Shown in pieces: positions 1 to 6,593 of a stretch of 16,962 bases of DNA. Every line of letters begins with the position of its first letter. Within the stretch, counting starts at the first letter, position 1. The stretch spans positions 1-16,962 of the forward strand of contig VBCP01000206.1 of assembly GCA_005888925.1 (NCBI GenBank). Direction: 5' to 3'. A model generated the notes under the pieces. It did no database searches. It saw only the letters and a list, made by a program, of their open reading frames with translations, and was not told where the DNA came from. This DNA is from Betaproteobacteria bacterium. GTDB lineage: Bacteria; Pseudomonadota; Gammaproteobacteria; Burkholderiales; SG8-39. The position numbers and the translations under genes are program-made.

Positions 1-564
1 ACGCTGAAGGAGTTGGTGGCCTACCTGAAGACGCAGCCCGGCAAGCTCACGTTTCCCTCGGCCGGTAACGGCAGCATGCCGCATCTCGCGGGCGAGCTTT
101 TCCAGAGCCTCGCCGGCGTGCAGCTGGTGCACGTTCCCTACAAGGGCAGCGGGCAATCGATGCAGGATCTGCTCGGCGGCCAGCATCTCGTCGCCTTCGA
201 CACCATGCTGGCATCGGCGCCGCACGTGCGCTCGGGCAAGCTGCGCGCCGTAGCGGTATCGACCGCGCAGCGCGTGCCGTCATTCCCGGAGGTACCGACG
301 GCCGAAGAAGCCGGCGTGCCGGGCTATGTGGTGATCACCTGGTACGGCGTGTTCGCGCCTGCCGGCACCCCGGGTGCGATCGTGAACCGGCTGCACGCCG
401 AGATGGTCAAGGCGATGCAGACGCCCGATGTGCGCGCGAAGCTCGAGGGCATCGGCGCCGACGGCAGCGTGTCGCGCTCGCCCGAGGAATTCGCGGCGCT
501 GGTGCGCGCCGACACCGCGCGCTACGCCAAGATCGTGAAGGACATCGGCTTGAGGATCGATTGA
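1..564 (+). CDS. Bug/TctC-family tripartite tricarboxylate transporter substrate-binding protein, C-terminal part (5' truncated by window edge)
   Basis: This is the C-terminal 187 residues of a periplasmic solute-binding protein of the Bug (TctC-like) family, whose members usually have about 320 residues and bind small organic acids. The frame is open to the left edge and a TTG at 13 is internal, so the true start lies outside the window. Family hallmarks are the stretch with GNGSMPHLAGELF, the VPYKGSG segment, the SGKLRAVAVST strand, the FPEVPTAEEAG segment and the final helix ending in VKDIGLRID. No membrane subunits (TctA/TctB) lie nearby, which is usual for orphan Bug proteins. The stop overlaps the next gene's TTG start (TTGA), so it is probably co-transcribed and coupled with the dioxygenase. 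The ligand cannot be deduced from the sequence. Family call is firm; substrate is unknown. Confidence 0.93.
   Translation, partial: TLKELVAYLKTQPGKLTFPSAGNGSMPHLAGELFQSLAGVQLVHVPYKGSGQSMQDLLGGQHLVAFDTMLASAPHVRSGKLRAVAVSTAQRVPSFPEVPTAEEAGVPGYVVITWYGVFAPAGTPGAIVNRLHAEMVKAMQTPDVRAKLEGIGADGSVSRSPEEFAALVRADTARYAKIVKDIGLRID
552..556 (+). promoter_or_regulatory. Ribosome binding site GAGGA deciding the TTG start of the dioxygenase
   Basis: GAGGA lies inside the end of the upstream Bug gene, four bases before the TTG at 561. This supports the TTG as the real start. The residues after it (MTLKVTASGEALGA) match the normal N-terminus of TauD-like proteins, so no longer start is needed. Confidence 0.6.
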
Positions 565-1448
565 CCCTCAAAGTCACAGCGAGCGGCGAAGCGCTGGGCG
601 CCACGATCGAGGGCCTGAATCTCGCGAGGCCCTTGCAGCCCGCCGAGCTCGACAGCGTGCTCAAGGCGCTGGGCAAGCACGGCGTCGTGCGCTTTCCGCG
701 CCAGGAGCTCACCGGGCGCGAGCTGCGCGACTTCAGCCGGCAGCTCGGCGACCTGGAGATCAACGTCGCCTCGCACGCGTACCAGGAGCCCGGTGTCCCC
801 GAGGTGATGATCCTCTCGAACATCGTCGAGAACGGAAAGCCGATCGGCCTCGCCGACGCGGGGCAGGGCTGGCACACCGACATGTCCTACAGCCGGATGA
901 TCGCCTTCGCCAACGTGCTCTACGGCATCAAGATCCCGCGGCGCAACGGCGAGACGCTCGGCGCCACGCAGTTCAGCAACATGCAGGCGGCGTATGCCGA
1001 GCTGCCGGCGGACGTGAAGAAGACGCTGGAAGGCAAGTCGGTGCTGCACGACTTCAACAAATTCTGGGAGATGATGCGCCGCGAGAAGGGCAGCAAGCGG
1101 CCGGCGCTCACCGAGGCGCAGCGCAAGGCCAAGCCACCGGTCTCGCATCCCGTGTTCCTCAGGCATCCGCTCACCGGCAAGAGAGTGCTCTACGCGAATC
1201 CCGGCTATGCGATGCGCATCAACGAGCTGCCCGAGAAGGAAAGCGACGAGATGCTGGAGTTCCTGTTCGAGCACCAGCTCAAGCCCGCGTACGTCTACAC
1301 GTCGCGCTGGGAAGAGGGCGACGTCCTGGTGTGGGAGGACATCGGCACAATCCATAACGCCGTCGCCGACTACGGTCCCGACGAGCACCGCTTCGTCAAG
1401 CGCTGCCAGGTGATGGCGAACCGCTATTTCCGCGAGGACGAGCTATGA
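561..1448 (+). CDS. TauD/TfdA-family Fe(II)/2-oxoglutarate-dependent dioxygenase
   Basis: A 295-residue cytosolic non-heme iron dioxygenase. The family couples decarboxylation of 2-oxoglutarate to succinate with hydroxylation of a substrate, often a sulfonate, ester or aryloxyacid that then falls apart. The facial triad is visible: H105 and D107 in GWHTDMSY, and the distal H265 in GTIHNAV. R277 and R281, 12 and 16 residues after H265, are the expected 2-oxoglutarate carboxylate ligands, close to the 11 and 15 spacing in E. coli TauD. The length is normal for the family. The start is TTG, overlapping the previous stop by four bases, and the end overlaps the next ATG (ATGA). Being sandwiched between two Bug binding proteins suggests that its substrate is one these proteins recognise. 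That link, and the substrate itself, are inference; taurine specificity should not be assumed. Confidence 0.92.
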   Translation: MTLKVTASGEALGATIEGLNLARPLQPAELDSVLKALGKHGVVRFPRQELTGRELRDFSRQLGDLEINVASHAYQEPGVPEVMILSNIVENGKPIGLADAGQGWHTDMSYSRMIAFANVLYGIKIPRRNGETLGATQFSNMQAAYAELPADVKKTLEGKSVLHDFNKFWEMMRREKGSKRPALTEAQRKAKPPVSHPVFLRHPLTGKRVLYANPGYAMRINELPEKESDEMLEFLFEHQLKPAYVYTSRWEEGDVLVWEDIGTIHNAVADYGPDEHRFVKRCQVMANRYFREDEL

Positions 1449-2407
1449 GACGCGTCGCCTTGCTCGCTGTCCTGCTCGCGGTCGCCGTCGGCGCCGGCGC
1501 GCAGACCTACCCGGCGAAGCCGGTGCGCCTCATCGTCGGCTTCGCGGCCGGCGGGCCGACCGACGTCATCGCGCGCCTCATCGCGCAGGACATGACGGCG
1601 TCGACCGGGCAGGGATTCATCGTCGAGAACCGGCCCGGCGCGAACGCGATCATCGCCACCGAGGCGGTGGCGCGCGCCGCGCCCGACGGCTATACCGTGC
1701 TCTTCTCATCGCTGTCGCTGCTCGTCAACGCGATCCTGCAGCCGGACAAGGTGAAGTACGACCCGTTCAAGGACTTCGCGCCGGTGAGCAACGCGGCCAA
1801 TCTGCCGCAGGTCGTCGTGACGAGCCCGGCCACGGGACTCAATTCCATGCGCGAGCTGATTGCGGCGGCGAAGGCGAAGCCGGGCGAAGTGAGCTACGCC
1901 ACCTCGGGCATCGGCGGCTCGACGCATCTCGCCGGCGCGATGCTCGAGACCGCCACGGACACGAAAATGATCAACGTGCCGTTCAAGGGCAACGGCCCGG
2001 CGCTCGCCGAGGTGATGTCGGGCCGCGTGACGTTCATGTTCTACCCGGTGATCGGCATCGCCGAGCAGGTCGCCGGGAAGAGGCTGAAGGTGCTTGCCGT
2101 CGGCACCACCGAGCGCCATGCCGATTTTCCGGGCGTGCCGACGCTAGCCGAGGCGGGGCTTCCGGGCTTCGAGGCCACCGCGCCGTGGGTCGGCATCCTC
2201 GCGCCGGCGGCCACGCCGGCGCCGATCGTCAGTCGCCTCGCCGATGAGATGCGCAAGTCACTCGCCAGAACCGAGACGCGCGAGCGCATGCGCCAGCTCG
2301 GCGCCGTGACCGTCGCCGACACGCCGGCGCAGTTCGCCGCGTTTCTGAAGAAGGACTACGAGCGCTGGGCGCAGGTCATCCGGACTTCAGGGGTCAAAGC
2401 GGAGTGA
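1445..2407 (+). CDS. Bug/TctC-family periplasmic substrate-binding protein
   Basis: A complete 320-residue Bug-family binding protein, the normal length. It starts with an ATG that overlaps the dioxygenase stop (ATGA) and has GAGGA at 1434-1438, six bases upstream. Residues 1-19 form a Sec signal peptide (MRRVALLAVLLAVAVGAGA, then QTYPAKPVRLIV). Family landmarks follow in order: VGFAAGGPTDVIARLIAQ, then VENRPGANAIIATEAVARA, then VPFKGNGPALAEVMSGRV, then a FPGVPTLAEAGLPGFEA segment. It closes with the long C-terminal helix around DYERWAQVIRTSGV. It would bind an organic acid in the periplasm. No TctA/TctB or other permease is in the window, so it may serve a distant transporter or act as an extracytoplasmic sensor. 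Its end overlaps the convergent deacetylase by 14 bp. Confidence 0.95.
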   Translation: MRRVALLAVLLAVAVGAGAQTYPAKPVRLIVGFAAGGPTDVIARLIAQDMTASTGQGFIVENRPGANAIIATEAVARAAPDGYTVLFSSLSLLVNAILQPDKVKYDPFKDFAPVSNAANLPQVVVTSPATGLNSMRELIAAAKAKPGEVSYATSGIGGSTHLAGAMLETATDTKMINVPFKGNGPALAEVMSGRVTFMFYPVIGIAEQVAGKRLKVLAVGTTERHADFPGVPTLAEAGLPGFEATAPWVGILAPAATPAPIVSRLADEMRKSLARTETRERMRQLGAVTVADTPAQFAAFLKKDYERWAQVIRTSGVKAE

Positions 2408-3038
2408 CGTAGCCCTCGAGCGGCGCCGTGACTTCACCGCGCCGGATCGGCACGCACTCGGGCGGGAAATCCTGGCGGAAGCGCCCGCCGTGATCGAGCA
2501 CGCGGTCGATGAAGATCTTGAGGCGCCCCATCGCGCCGGTCGGCAGGTCGTGCAGCACGAGGAGTGTCCAGGGCTGCGCCAGGCATTGCGCAAGCGCCAC
2601 CTCGGCCCAGCCGCGCGGGTCTTCCCAGTCTCGCGGGATCGCGTTCCAGAGCACGCAGGTCATCTTCTCCTTGCGCAGGATGTCGACAGCCGCGGGGCTC
2701 AGCAGGTGCGTGCCGAGCTCGCCGCCGCCGCCGAAGGGCCGGAAGAGCCGATCGGGATGCGCGAGCTCGTCGATCGCGCCTTCGGTCTCGATGATCTCGG
2801 CGAGCACGCGCGCCCCATCGGCGATGCGCCCGAGCGGCTGGCTGTGCGTCCAGGTGTGGTTGCCGATCCAGTGGCCCTCGGCGTGCGCGCGCTTGGCGAT
2901 GGCGCGGCGCTCGCGCTCGGCGAGCTTGGAGCCGAGGACGAAGAAGGTGGCCTTGATGCCCGCCGTGTCGAGGATGTCGAGCACGCGCGGTGTCACCGCG
3001 GGCTCGGGGCCGTTATCGAAGCTGAGCGTGACCTCCAC
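2394..3038 (-). CDS. Polysaccharide deacetylase (NodB-fold, CE4-like) family protein with altered first motif
   Basis: A NodB-homology protein of about 214 residues with no signal peptide, so probably cytosolic. CE4 enzymes remove acetyl or formyl groups from amino sugars using a metal held by Asp-His-His. Motif 1 reads LSFDNGP (residues 5-11), so the metal-binding second Asp of the usual TFDDGP is Asn (N9). Motif 2, GNHTWTH, supplies H61 and H65. Motif 3 is FRPFGGGG, and the closing LVLHDLPTG carries the late-motif His. I chose the GTG at 3038 because the motif-1 strand begins right there. A longer frame up to 3131 exists, but it only reads through the C-terminus of the upstream lipoprotein gene and gives a low-complexity leader. 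The start lies 10 bp after that gene's stop. The fold is firm; the exact start and catalytic activity are less so. Confidence 0.82.
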   Translation of the reverse strand: MEVTLSFDNGPEPAVTPRVLDILDTAGIKATFFVLGSKLAERERRAIAKRAHAEGHWIGNHTWTHSQPLGRIADGARVLAEIIETEGAIDELAHPDRLFRPFGGGGELGTHLLSPAAVDILRKEKMTCVLWNAIPRDWEDPRGWAEVALAQCLAQPWTLLVLHDLPTGAMGRLKIFIDRVLDHGGRFRQDFPPECVPIRRGEVTAPLEGYVTPL

Positions 3039-3048
3039 CCCTGGTTTG

Positions 3049-3306
3049 CTACTCCGGCCCGCCGCCGTAGCCGGTGCGCTGGCGGTACTCCATGTTGCCG
3101 TCACTCCATCCCACCATGTAAGACTGCTCATCGGGCTTGACGCCGAAAGTGGCGCAGCGGTAGCTGTACTGATCGATCATCGCGCGCGAACCGTAGAGCT
3201 CGCCGTCGAGCTTGCCGAGCTGGTACCAGTTGGTGCTGCGGCATTCGCTTTCGCTGAGCGAAGCGCATGCGCTTAGGAACGCTACGAATAGGACGGCTGC
3301 GTGCAA
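3049..3306 (-). CDS. Small lipoprotein, DUF2799-like
   Basis: An 85-residue protein starting with TTG at 3306. That start is chosen because AGGAGA sits five bases upstream (3312-3317 on the plus strand). An in-frame TTG at 3327 would add seven residues but has a poorer site. The N-terminus MHAAVLFVAFLSAC is a very short signal sequence ending in a lipobox-like LSAC, with C14 the probable lipidated Cys. The mature part has the DUF2799 pattern: Cys near the start, NWYQLGKLDGELYG, then a second Cys (RCATFGV) and a YMVGWSDGNMEYR segment. Function is unknown; the family is a set of small envelope lipoproteins. It sits between the disrupted moxR and the deacetylase on the same strand and is likely co-transcribed with them. 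Confidence 0.72.
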   Translation of the reverse strand: MHAAVLFVAFLSACASLSESECRSTNWYQLGKLDGELYGSRAMIDQYSYRCATFGVKPDEQSYMVGWSDGNMEYRQRTGYGGGPE

Positions 3307-3311
3307 TGGGG

Positions 3312-3317
3312 TCTCCT
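3312..3317 (-). promoter_or_regulatory. Strong Shine-Dalgarno AGGAGA selecting a TTG start
   Basis: The minus-strand hexamer AGGAGA lies five bases before the TTG at 3306. It is the best ribosome binding site in this operon and fixes the start of the DUF2799-like lipoprotein downstream of the longer in-frame TTG at 3327. Confidence 0.6.
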
Positions 3318-3345
3318 GTTGCGCCAAGAATAGCCGCCGTGCCTG

Positions 3346-4115
3346 TCAACCGCCCTTCGCGCGAGTCATGAACACCAGGCGCTCGAAAAGGTGCACGTCC
3401 TGCTCGTTCTTGAGAAGCGCACCGTGCAGCGGCGGGATGATGGTCTTGCGGTCCTTGGAGCGCAGCGCGTCCGGCGGGATGTCTTCGGCGAGCAATAGCT
3501 TCAGCCAGTCGAGCAGTTCCGAAGTGGAGGGCTTCTTCTTCAGCCCAGGCACTTCGCGCACCTCGAAGAACACTTCCATCGCTTCGCGCAGCAAGGACTT
3601 CTTGAGCGTCGGGAAATGCACCGCGACGATCTTCTCCATCGTCTCCTTGTCGGGGAAGCGGATGTAGTGGAAGAAGCAGCGCCGCAGGAAGTCTCGTAGA
3701 CGTAGAACTCCATGCGGTCCAGCTCGCGCAGGAGGTCGTTCGGGAACTCGATGTCGGCCTTGTCGACCTCGTCGATCAGCAGCACCACCGGCGAGTCGGC
3801 GGTGAAGGCCTGCCACAGCATGCCCTTCACGATGTAGTTGTGGATGTCGTGCACGCGCTGGTCGCCGAGCTGCGAATCGCGCAGCCGGCTGACGGCGTCG
3901 TACTCGTACAGGCCCTGCTGCGCCTTGGTGGTCGACTTGATGTGCCATTCGAGCAACGGCAACCCGAGCGAGCGCGCCACCTCGACCGCGAGCATGGTCT
4001 TGCCGGTGCCCGGCTCGCCCTTGACGAGCAGCGGCCGCTCGAGCGTGATCGCCGCGTTGACCGCGAGCGTCAGGTCGTCGGTGGAAACGTAGGCGTCGGA
4101 GCCCTTGAATCGCAT
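3346..4115 (-). pseudogene. MoxR-type AAA+ ATPase, disrupted by internal deletion and frameshift
   Basis: Reading from ATG at 4115, the first frame gives a typical MoxR N-terminus: MRFKGSDAYVSTDDL, Walker A GEPGTGKT (residues 33-40), LLEWHIKSTTKAQQGLYEYD, and Walker B VLLIDEVD (residues 111-118), up to LLRELDRMEFYVYET. At about 3688-3695 the reading jumps to another frame. That frame continues the family sequence with FLRRCFFHYIRFPDKETM and runs to the stop at 3346. The roughly 25 residues normally joining these parts, which include the sensor-1 segment (ITSNNEKELPDA-like), are missing. A loss of about 76 nt fits both the gap and the frame change. MoxR ATPases act as chaperone-like partners of VWA-domain proteins, but no VWA gene follows here. 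As written, neither fragment could be an active ATPase. It could be real decay or an assembly fault. Confidence 0.85.
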
Positions 4116-4120
4116 GCCTA

Positions 4121-4126
4121 ATTGTA
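4121..4126 (-). promoter_or_regulatory. Candidate -10 element (TACAAT) for moxR, very close to its ATG
   Basis: On the minus strand TTTACAATTAGGC runs straight into the moxR ATG at 4115. TACAAT matches five of six bases of the -10 consensus and lies only five bases before the start codon, so the transcript would begin at or next to the ATG (leaderless or nearly so). I see no good -35. It overlaps the -35 of the divergent cytochrome promoter. Confidence 0.3.
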
Positions 4127-4151
4127 AACTGCGCGCAAACTTGGCTAGAAT
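4122..4151 (+). promoter_or_regulatory. Candidate sigma-70 promoter for the cytochrome c pair
   Basis: TTGTAA (4122-4127) and TAGAAT (4146-4151) are separated by 18 bp in the 69-bp divergent gap between moxR and the first cytochrome gene. TAGAAT matches five of six bases of the consensus -10. Transcription would begin near 4158, leaving a leader of about 27 nt before the GTG start. Confidence 0.5.
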
Positions 4152-4184
4152 CCGACGCCTTCCAGACAAATCACTAGAACAAGC

Positions 4185-4547
4185 GTGAAGCAACTCCTAT
4201 TTTTCCTGCTCGCCGCGGCGCTCGCCGCGAGCGCGTTCGCGCAGGACAAAAAGAAGGCGGCAGACAAGGCGCCGGAGAAGCTGGCCGCCGCGAGCCCGGC
4301 GATATCCACCGAGAATTTCCACGCGCAGTGCATCGGCTGCCACGGCATCCCGGGCTACAAGACCGCGTTCCCGGAGGTCTACCACGTGCCGAAGATCGCC
4401 GGGCAGCAGCCCGGCTACATCGTTGCCGCGCTCAAGGCCTACAAGTCCGGCGAGCGCTCGCATCCGTCGATGCGCGGCATCGCCGCGAGCTTGAACGAAG
4501 AGCAGATGAAGGCGCTCGCCGATTATTACGGAGCGCCCGCGAAATGA
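4185..4547 (+). CDS. Secreted class I c-type cytochrome (monoheme)
   Basis: A 120-residue periplasmic electron carrier. The GTG start at 4185 gives a clean Sec signal peptide (MKQLLFFLLAAALAASAFAQ, cleaved near residue 19-20), followed by a Lys/Ala-rich linker. The heme attachment motif is C49-IG-C52-H53, and M96 in HPSMRGIA is the likely distal ligand. The C-terminal helix LNEEQMKALADYYGA is typical of the c4/c5/c553-like group. No strong Shine-Dalgarno sequence precedes the GTG. The stop overlaps the ATG of a second cytochrome gene (ATGA), so the two are translated together and probably act in the same electron-transfer path. Its partner enzyme is not in the window. The class is secure; the specific role is unknown. 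Confidence 0.9.
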   Translation: MKQLLFFLLAAALAASAFAQDKKKAADKAPEKLAAASPAISTENFHAQCIGCHGIPGYKTAFPEVYHVPKIAGQQPGYIVAALKAYKSGERSHPSMRGIAASLNEEQMKALADYYGAPAK

Positions 4548-4870
4548 GGCGCCTTGTGCCCATCCTCATCGGGGCGGCGCTCGCGTTCAGCGTACAGGCG
4601 GGCAATGCGGAGAAGGGCAAGCAGAAAGCGGCACAGGTCTGCGCGGCTTGCCATGGCCCCGACGGCAACAAGCCGTCGGCGCCCGACCAGCCGGTGCTCG
4701 CAGGGCAGTACTACGACTATCTGGTGCGCGCGCTAGGGGACTACAAGAACGGCCGGCGCAACAACGCCATCATGAAGGGTTTCGCCGGCCAGCTTTCCAA
4801 GCAGGACATCGACGATCTCGCCGCCTGGTTCTCGAGCCAGACGAAGAGCTCGCTGCACGACCAGCGCTAG
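4544..4870 (+). CDS. Secreted class I c-type cytochrome (monoheme), second of pair
   Basis: A 108-residue cytochrome starting at the ATG that overlaps the previous stop by four bases. Residues 1-19 form a signal peptide (MRRLVPILIGAALAFSVQA). The mature part begins GNAEKGKQKAAQVCAACHGPDGN, carrying the heme motif C33-AA-C36-H37. M77 in NNAIMKGFAGQL is the likely axial ligand, and the closing helix QDIDDLAAWFSSQ is typical of cytochrome c553/half-c4 proteins. Together with the preceding gene it resembles the two halves of a diheme c4 encoded separately. Its TAG stop is shared, on opposite strands, with that of the YqgE/AlgH gene through one CTAG palindrome (4867-4870). Confidence 0.92.
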   Translation: MRRLVPILIGAALAFSVQAGNAEKGKQKAAQVCAACHGPDGNKPSAPDQPVLAGQYYDYLVRALGDYKNGRRNNAIMKGFAGQLSKQDIDDLAAWFSSQTKSSLHDQR

Positions 4871-5427
4871 ATCGTATTGTCTTTCCGCTCGGCGCGGCCC
4901 ACGAGCTCTTCCCAGAGCCCGTCGGTCGACTTGCGCAGCAGGATCTCGGGCTGCGGCTCGAGCACGTACCGCAGGCCGCGCCGCACCTCTTCGCCGAGCT
5001 CCATCGGCTGCCACAGCACCATGCCGGCGAAGAAGCGCGCCTGCTGCGGCTGGCTCTTGTCGAAGGCGACGTAGAACCCGGGCGCGAGCTGCAGCGAGCG
5101 GCCGCCGGGGCTTTCGCGGCCCTTGATCATCGCGAAGATCACCTCGGGGCCGGTCGGTCCGCCGAGGTACACGGGGTCGACGACCTTCTGCGACGGCAGG
5201 TGCTTCGGGAAGAGCTTGCCCAGCGTCATGGTGGTGGGCTTGTTGACGATGAAGCCCACGTGGCGATCGTCGCCCAGCGGCCGGGCGACGAGGATGCTCG
5301 AGCCGTAGATGCGGTCTTTGAGGTTGCGTTTCGCGACCAGCAGGACCGTGTCGGTGATATCGGCGGACCAGGCTAGCGGCGCGCAGAGCGCCAGAGCGAT
5401 CACGGAAAGCAGGGACAGGAATCTCAT
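4867..5427 (-). CDS. YqgE/AlgH-family protein (DUF179/UPF0301) with a signal peptide
   Basis: A 186-residue member of the YqgE/AlgH family. Visible family features are DTVLLVAKRNLKD, SSILVARPLGDDRHVGFIVNKPT, LGKLFPKHLPS, VYLGGPTGPEVIF and the later GFYVAFDKSQPQQARFFAGMV-type segment. Most family members are cytosolic, of unknown biochemical function, and about the same size. This one instead begins MRFLSLLSVIALALCAPLAWSA, a clear Sec-type signal peptide, which implies export to the periplasm. The ATG at 5427 has AGGAGA seven bases upstream (5435-5440), so the start is well supported. It is separated by 95 bp from the long operon upstream and converges tail to tail with the cytochrome pair. 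AlgH's historic link to alginate regulation should not be transferred. Confidence 0.88.
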   Translation of the reverse strand: MRFLSLLSVIALALCAPLAWSADITDTVLLVAKRNLKDRIYGSSILVARPLGDDRHVGFIVNKPTTMTLGKLFPKHLPSQKVVDPVYLGGPTGPEVIFAMIKGRESPGGRSLQLAPGFYVAFDKSQPQQARFFAGMVLWQPMELGEEVRRGLRYVLEPQPEILLRKSTDGLWEELVGRAERKDNTI

Positions 5428-5522
5428 GGCGCCATCTCCTGGTTCGGTGACCCCATCATGCCGGGCGCAATGTGTAAGGCCGGCGGCCCGCGCCTAGTCC
5501 GTTCGGGGTCGGAAAGGCACCT

Positions 5523-5957
5523 TCAACGCGACTTTTTTGCTCCGCCGCGGCGCGCCAGGCACTCGAGATAGGCGGCGGCGTCGGGCGGGGCCCCGTCCCG
5601 CTGCGCGCGCCACACCGTCTCCGCCAGGCACTCGATCGCCTCGTGCAGGGCGTCATGGCGCTGGCCGCGGCGCTGCACCAGCGCGCGGAAGTGCTCCGCG
5701 ATCCCCGGCGGCTGGTCGATCGAGAGCTGCTCCTCGAGCGCCATGTGGAGGCTCAGGTGCAGGAAGGGGTTGGCCTCATCGACGTAGTCCTTCTCGCGGT
5801 AGCGCTCGGGATCGTTCAGCAGGGCGTGATACTCGGGGTGCGCGAGGATCACGTCGAGCGCGATGGTCTCGATCCCCACCAGCAGCTCTGCCGCGCGGTA
5901 CTTGCGCCACGCCGTGAAGAACGTCTCCCGCACCTGCTCGCGCGAGGGATCGAACAT
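5523..5957 (-). CDS. DUF1841 family protein
   Basis: A 144-residue protein of unknown function, recognisable as DUF1841, a family known mainly from beta- and gammaproteobacteria. It opens with MFDPSREQVRETFFTAWRKY and has the central NPFLHLSLHMALEEQLSIDQP segment that defines the family. The rest is mostly helical, with EHFRALVQRRGQRHDALHEAIECLAE and a basic C-terminal tail RRGGAKKSR. There is no signal peptide or membrane segment. The ATG follows the nth stop codon with no gap, and this is the last gene of the long minus-strand chain. Co-occurrence with nth is a common arrangement in this group, but it does not establish a role in DNA repair. Confidence 0.9.
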   Translation of the reverse strand: MFDPSREQVRETFFTAWRKYRAAELLVGIETIALDVILAHPEYHALLNDPERYREKDYVDEANPFLHLSLHMALEEQLSIDQPPGIAEHFRALVQRRGQRHDALHEAIECLAETVWRAQRDGAPPDAAAYLECLARRGGAKKSR

Positions 5958-6593
5958 TCAGGCCTTGGTCTTTTTACGGAACTCGCACAGGTCCCGGATC
6001 AGGCACTCCGGGCAGCCGGGCTTGCGCGCGATGCAGACATAGCGCCCGTGCAGGATCAGCCAATGGTGCGCGTTTTTCAGGAACTCGGGCGGTGTGAATT
6101 TCAGGAGGCGCTCTTCGACCTCCAGCGGGTCCTTGCCGGGCGCGAGGCCGGTCCGGTTGGCGACGCGGAAGATGTGGGTGTCGACCGCGACAGTGGGCTG
6201 GCCGAACGCGGTGTTGAGCACCACGTTGGCCGTCTTGCGACCGACGCCAGGCAGCTCCTCCAGAGCTTCGCGGTTCTGTGGCACCGCGCCGCAGTGCCGC
6301 TCGAGGATGAGCTGCGAGAGCGCGACCACGTTCTTGGCCTTGTTGCGGTACAGGCCGATGCGCTTGATGTACTCCTCCAGGCCCGCGACGCCGAGCTTCA
6401 CCATCTGCTGCGGCGTGTGGTACTTCTCGAAGAGCACGGCGGTCGCCTGGTTCACCGACTTGTCGGTGGCCTGCGCCGAGAGCACGACGGCAACGAGGAG
6501 CTCGTAGGGCGTGCGGTATTTGAGCTCGGTGGTCGGGTTCGGGTTGGCGGCGCACAGGCGCCGGTAAATCTCGCGCCGCTTCTCGGGATTCAT
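5958..6593 (-). CDS. nth: Endonuclease III, DNA glycosylase/AP lyase
   Basis: A 211-residue bifunctional base-excision repair enzyme that removes oxidised pyrimidines and nicks the abasic site. The helix-hairpin-helix LPGVGRKTANVVLN carries catalytic K120, and D138 sits in VAVDTHIFRVANR. Four cysteines (C187, C194, C197, C203; spacing C-x6-C-x2-C-x5-C) hold the [4Fe-4S] cluster. All of these match the E. coli Nth numbering, and the length is normal. The ATG overlaps the ferredoxin stop (ATGA), and the DUF1841 gene starts immediately after the nth stop. The gene appears intact in every functional feature. Confidence 0.98.
   Translation of the reverse strand: MNPEKRREIYRRLCAANPNPTTELKYRTPYELLVAVVLSAQATDKSVNQATAVLFEKYHTPQQMVKLGVAGLEEYIKRIGLYRNKAKNVVALSQLILERHCGAVPQNREALEELPGVGRKTANVVLNTAFGQPTVAVDTHIFRVANRTGLAPGKDPLEVEERLLKFTPPEFLKNAHHWLILHGRYVCIARKPGCPECLIRDLCEFRKKTKA

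Noticed and set aside
3039..3131. Longer N-terminus for the deacetylase-fold protein
   Set aside because: The extra 31 codons read through the lipoprotein gene out of frame and show no signal peptide or domain character.
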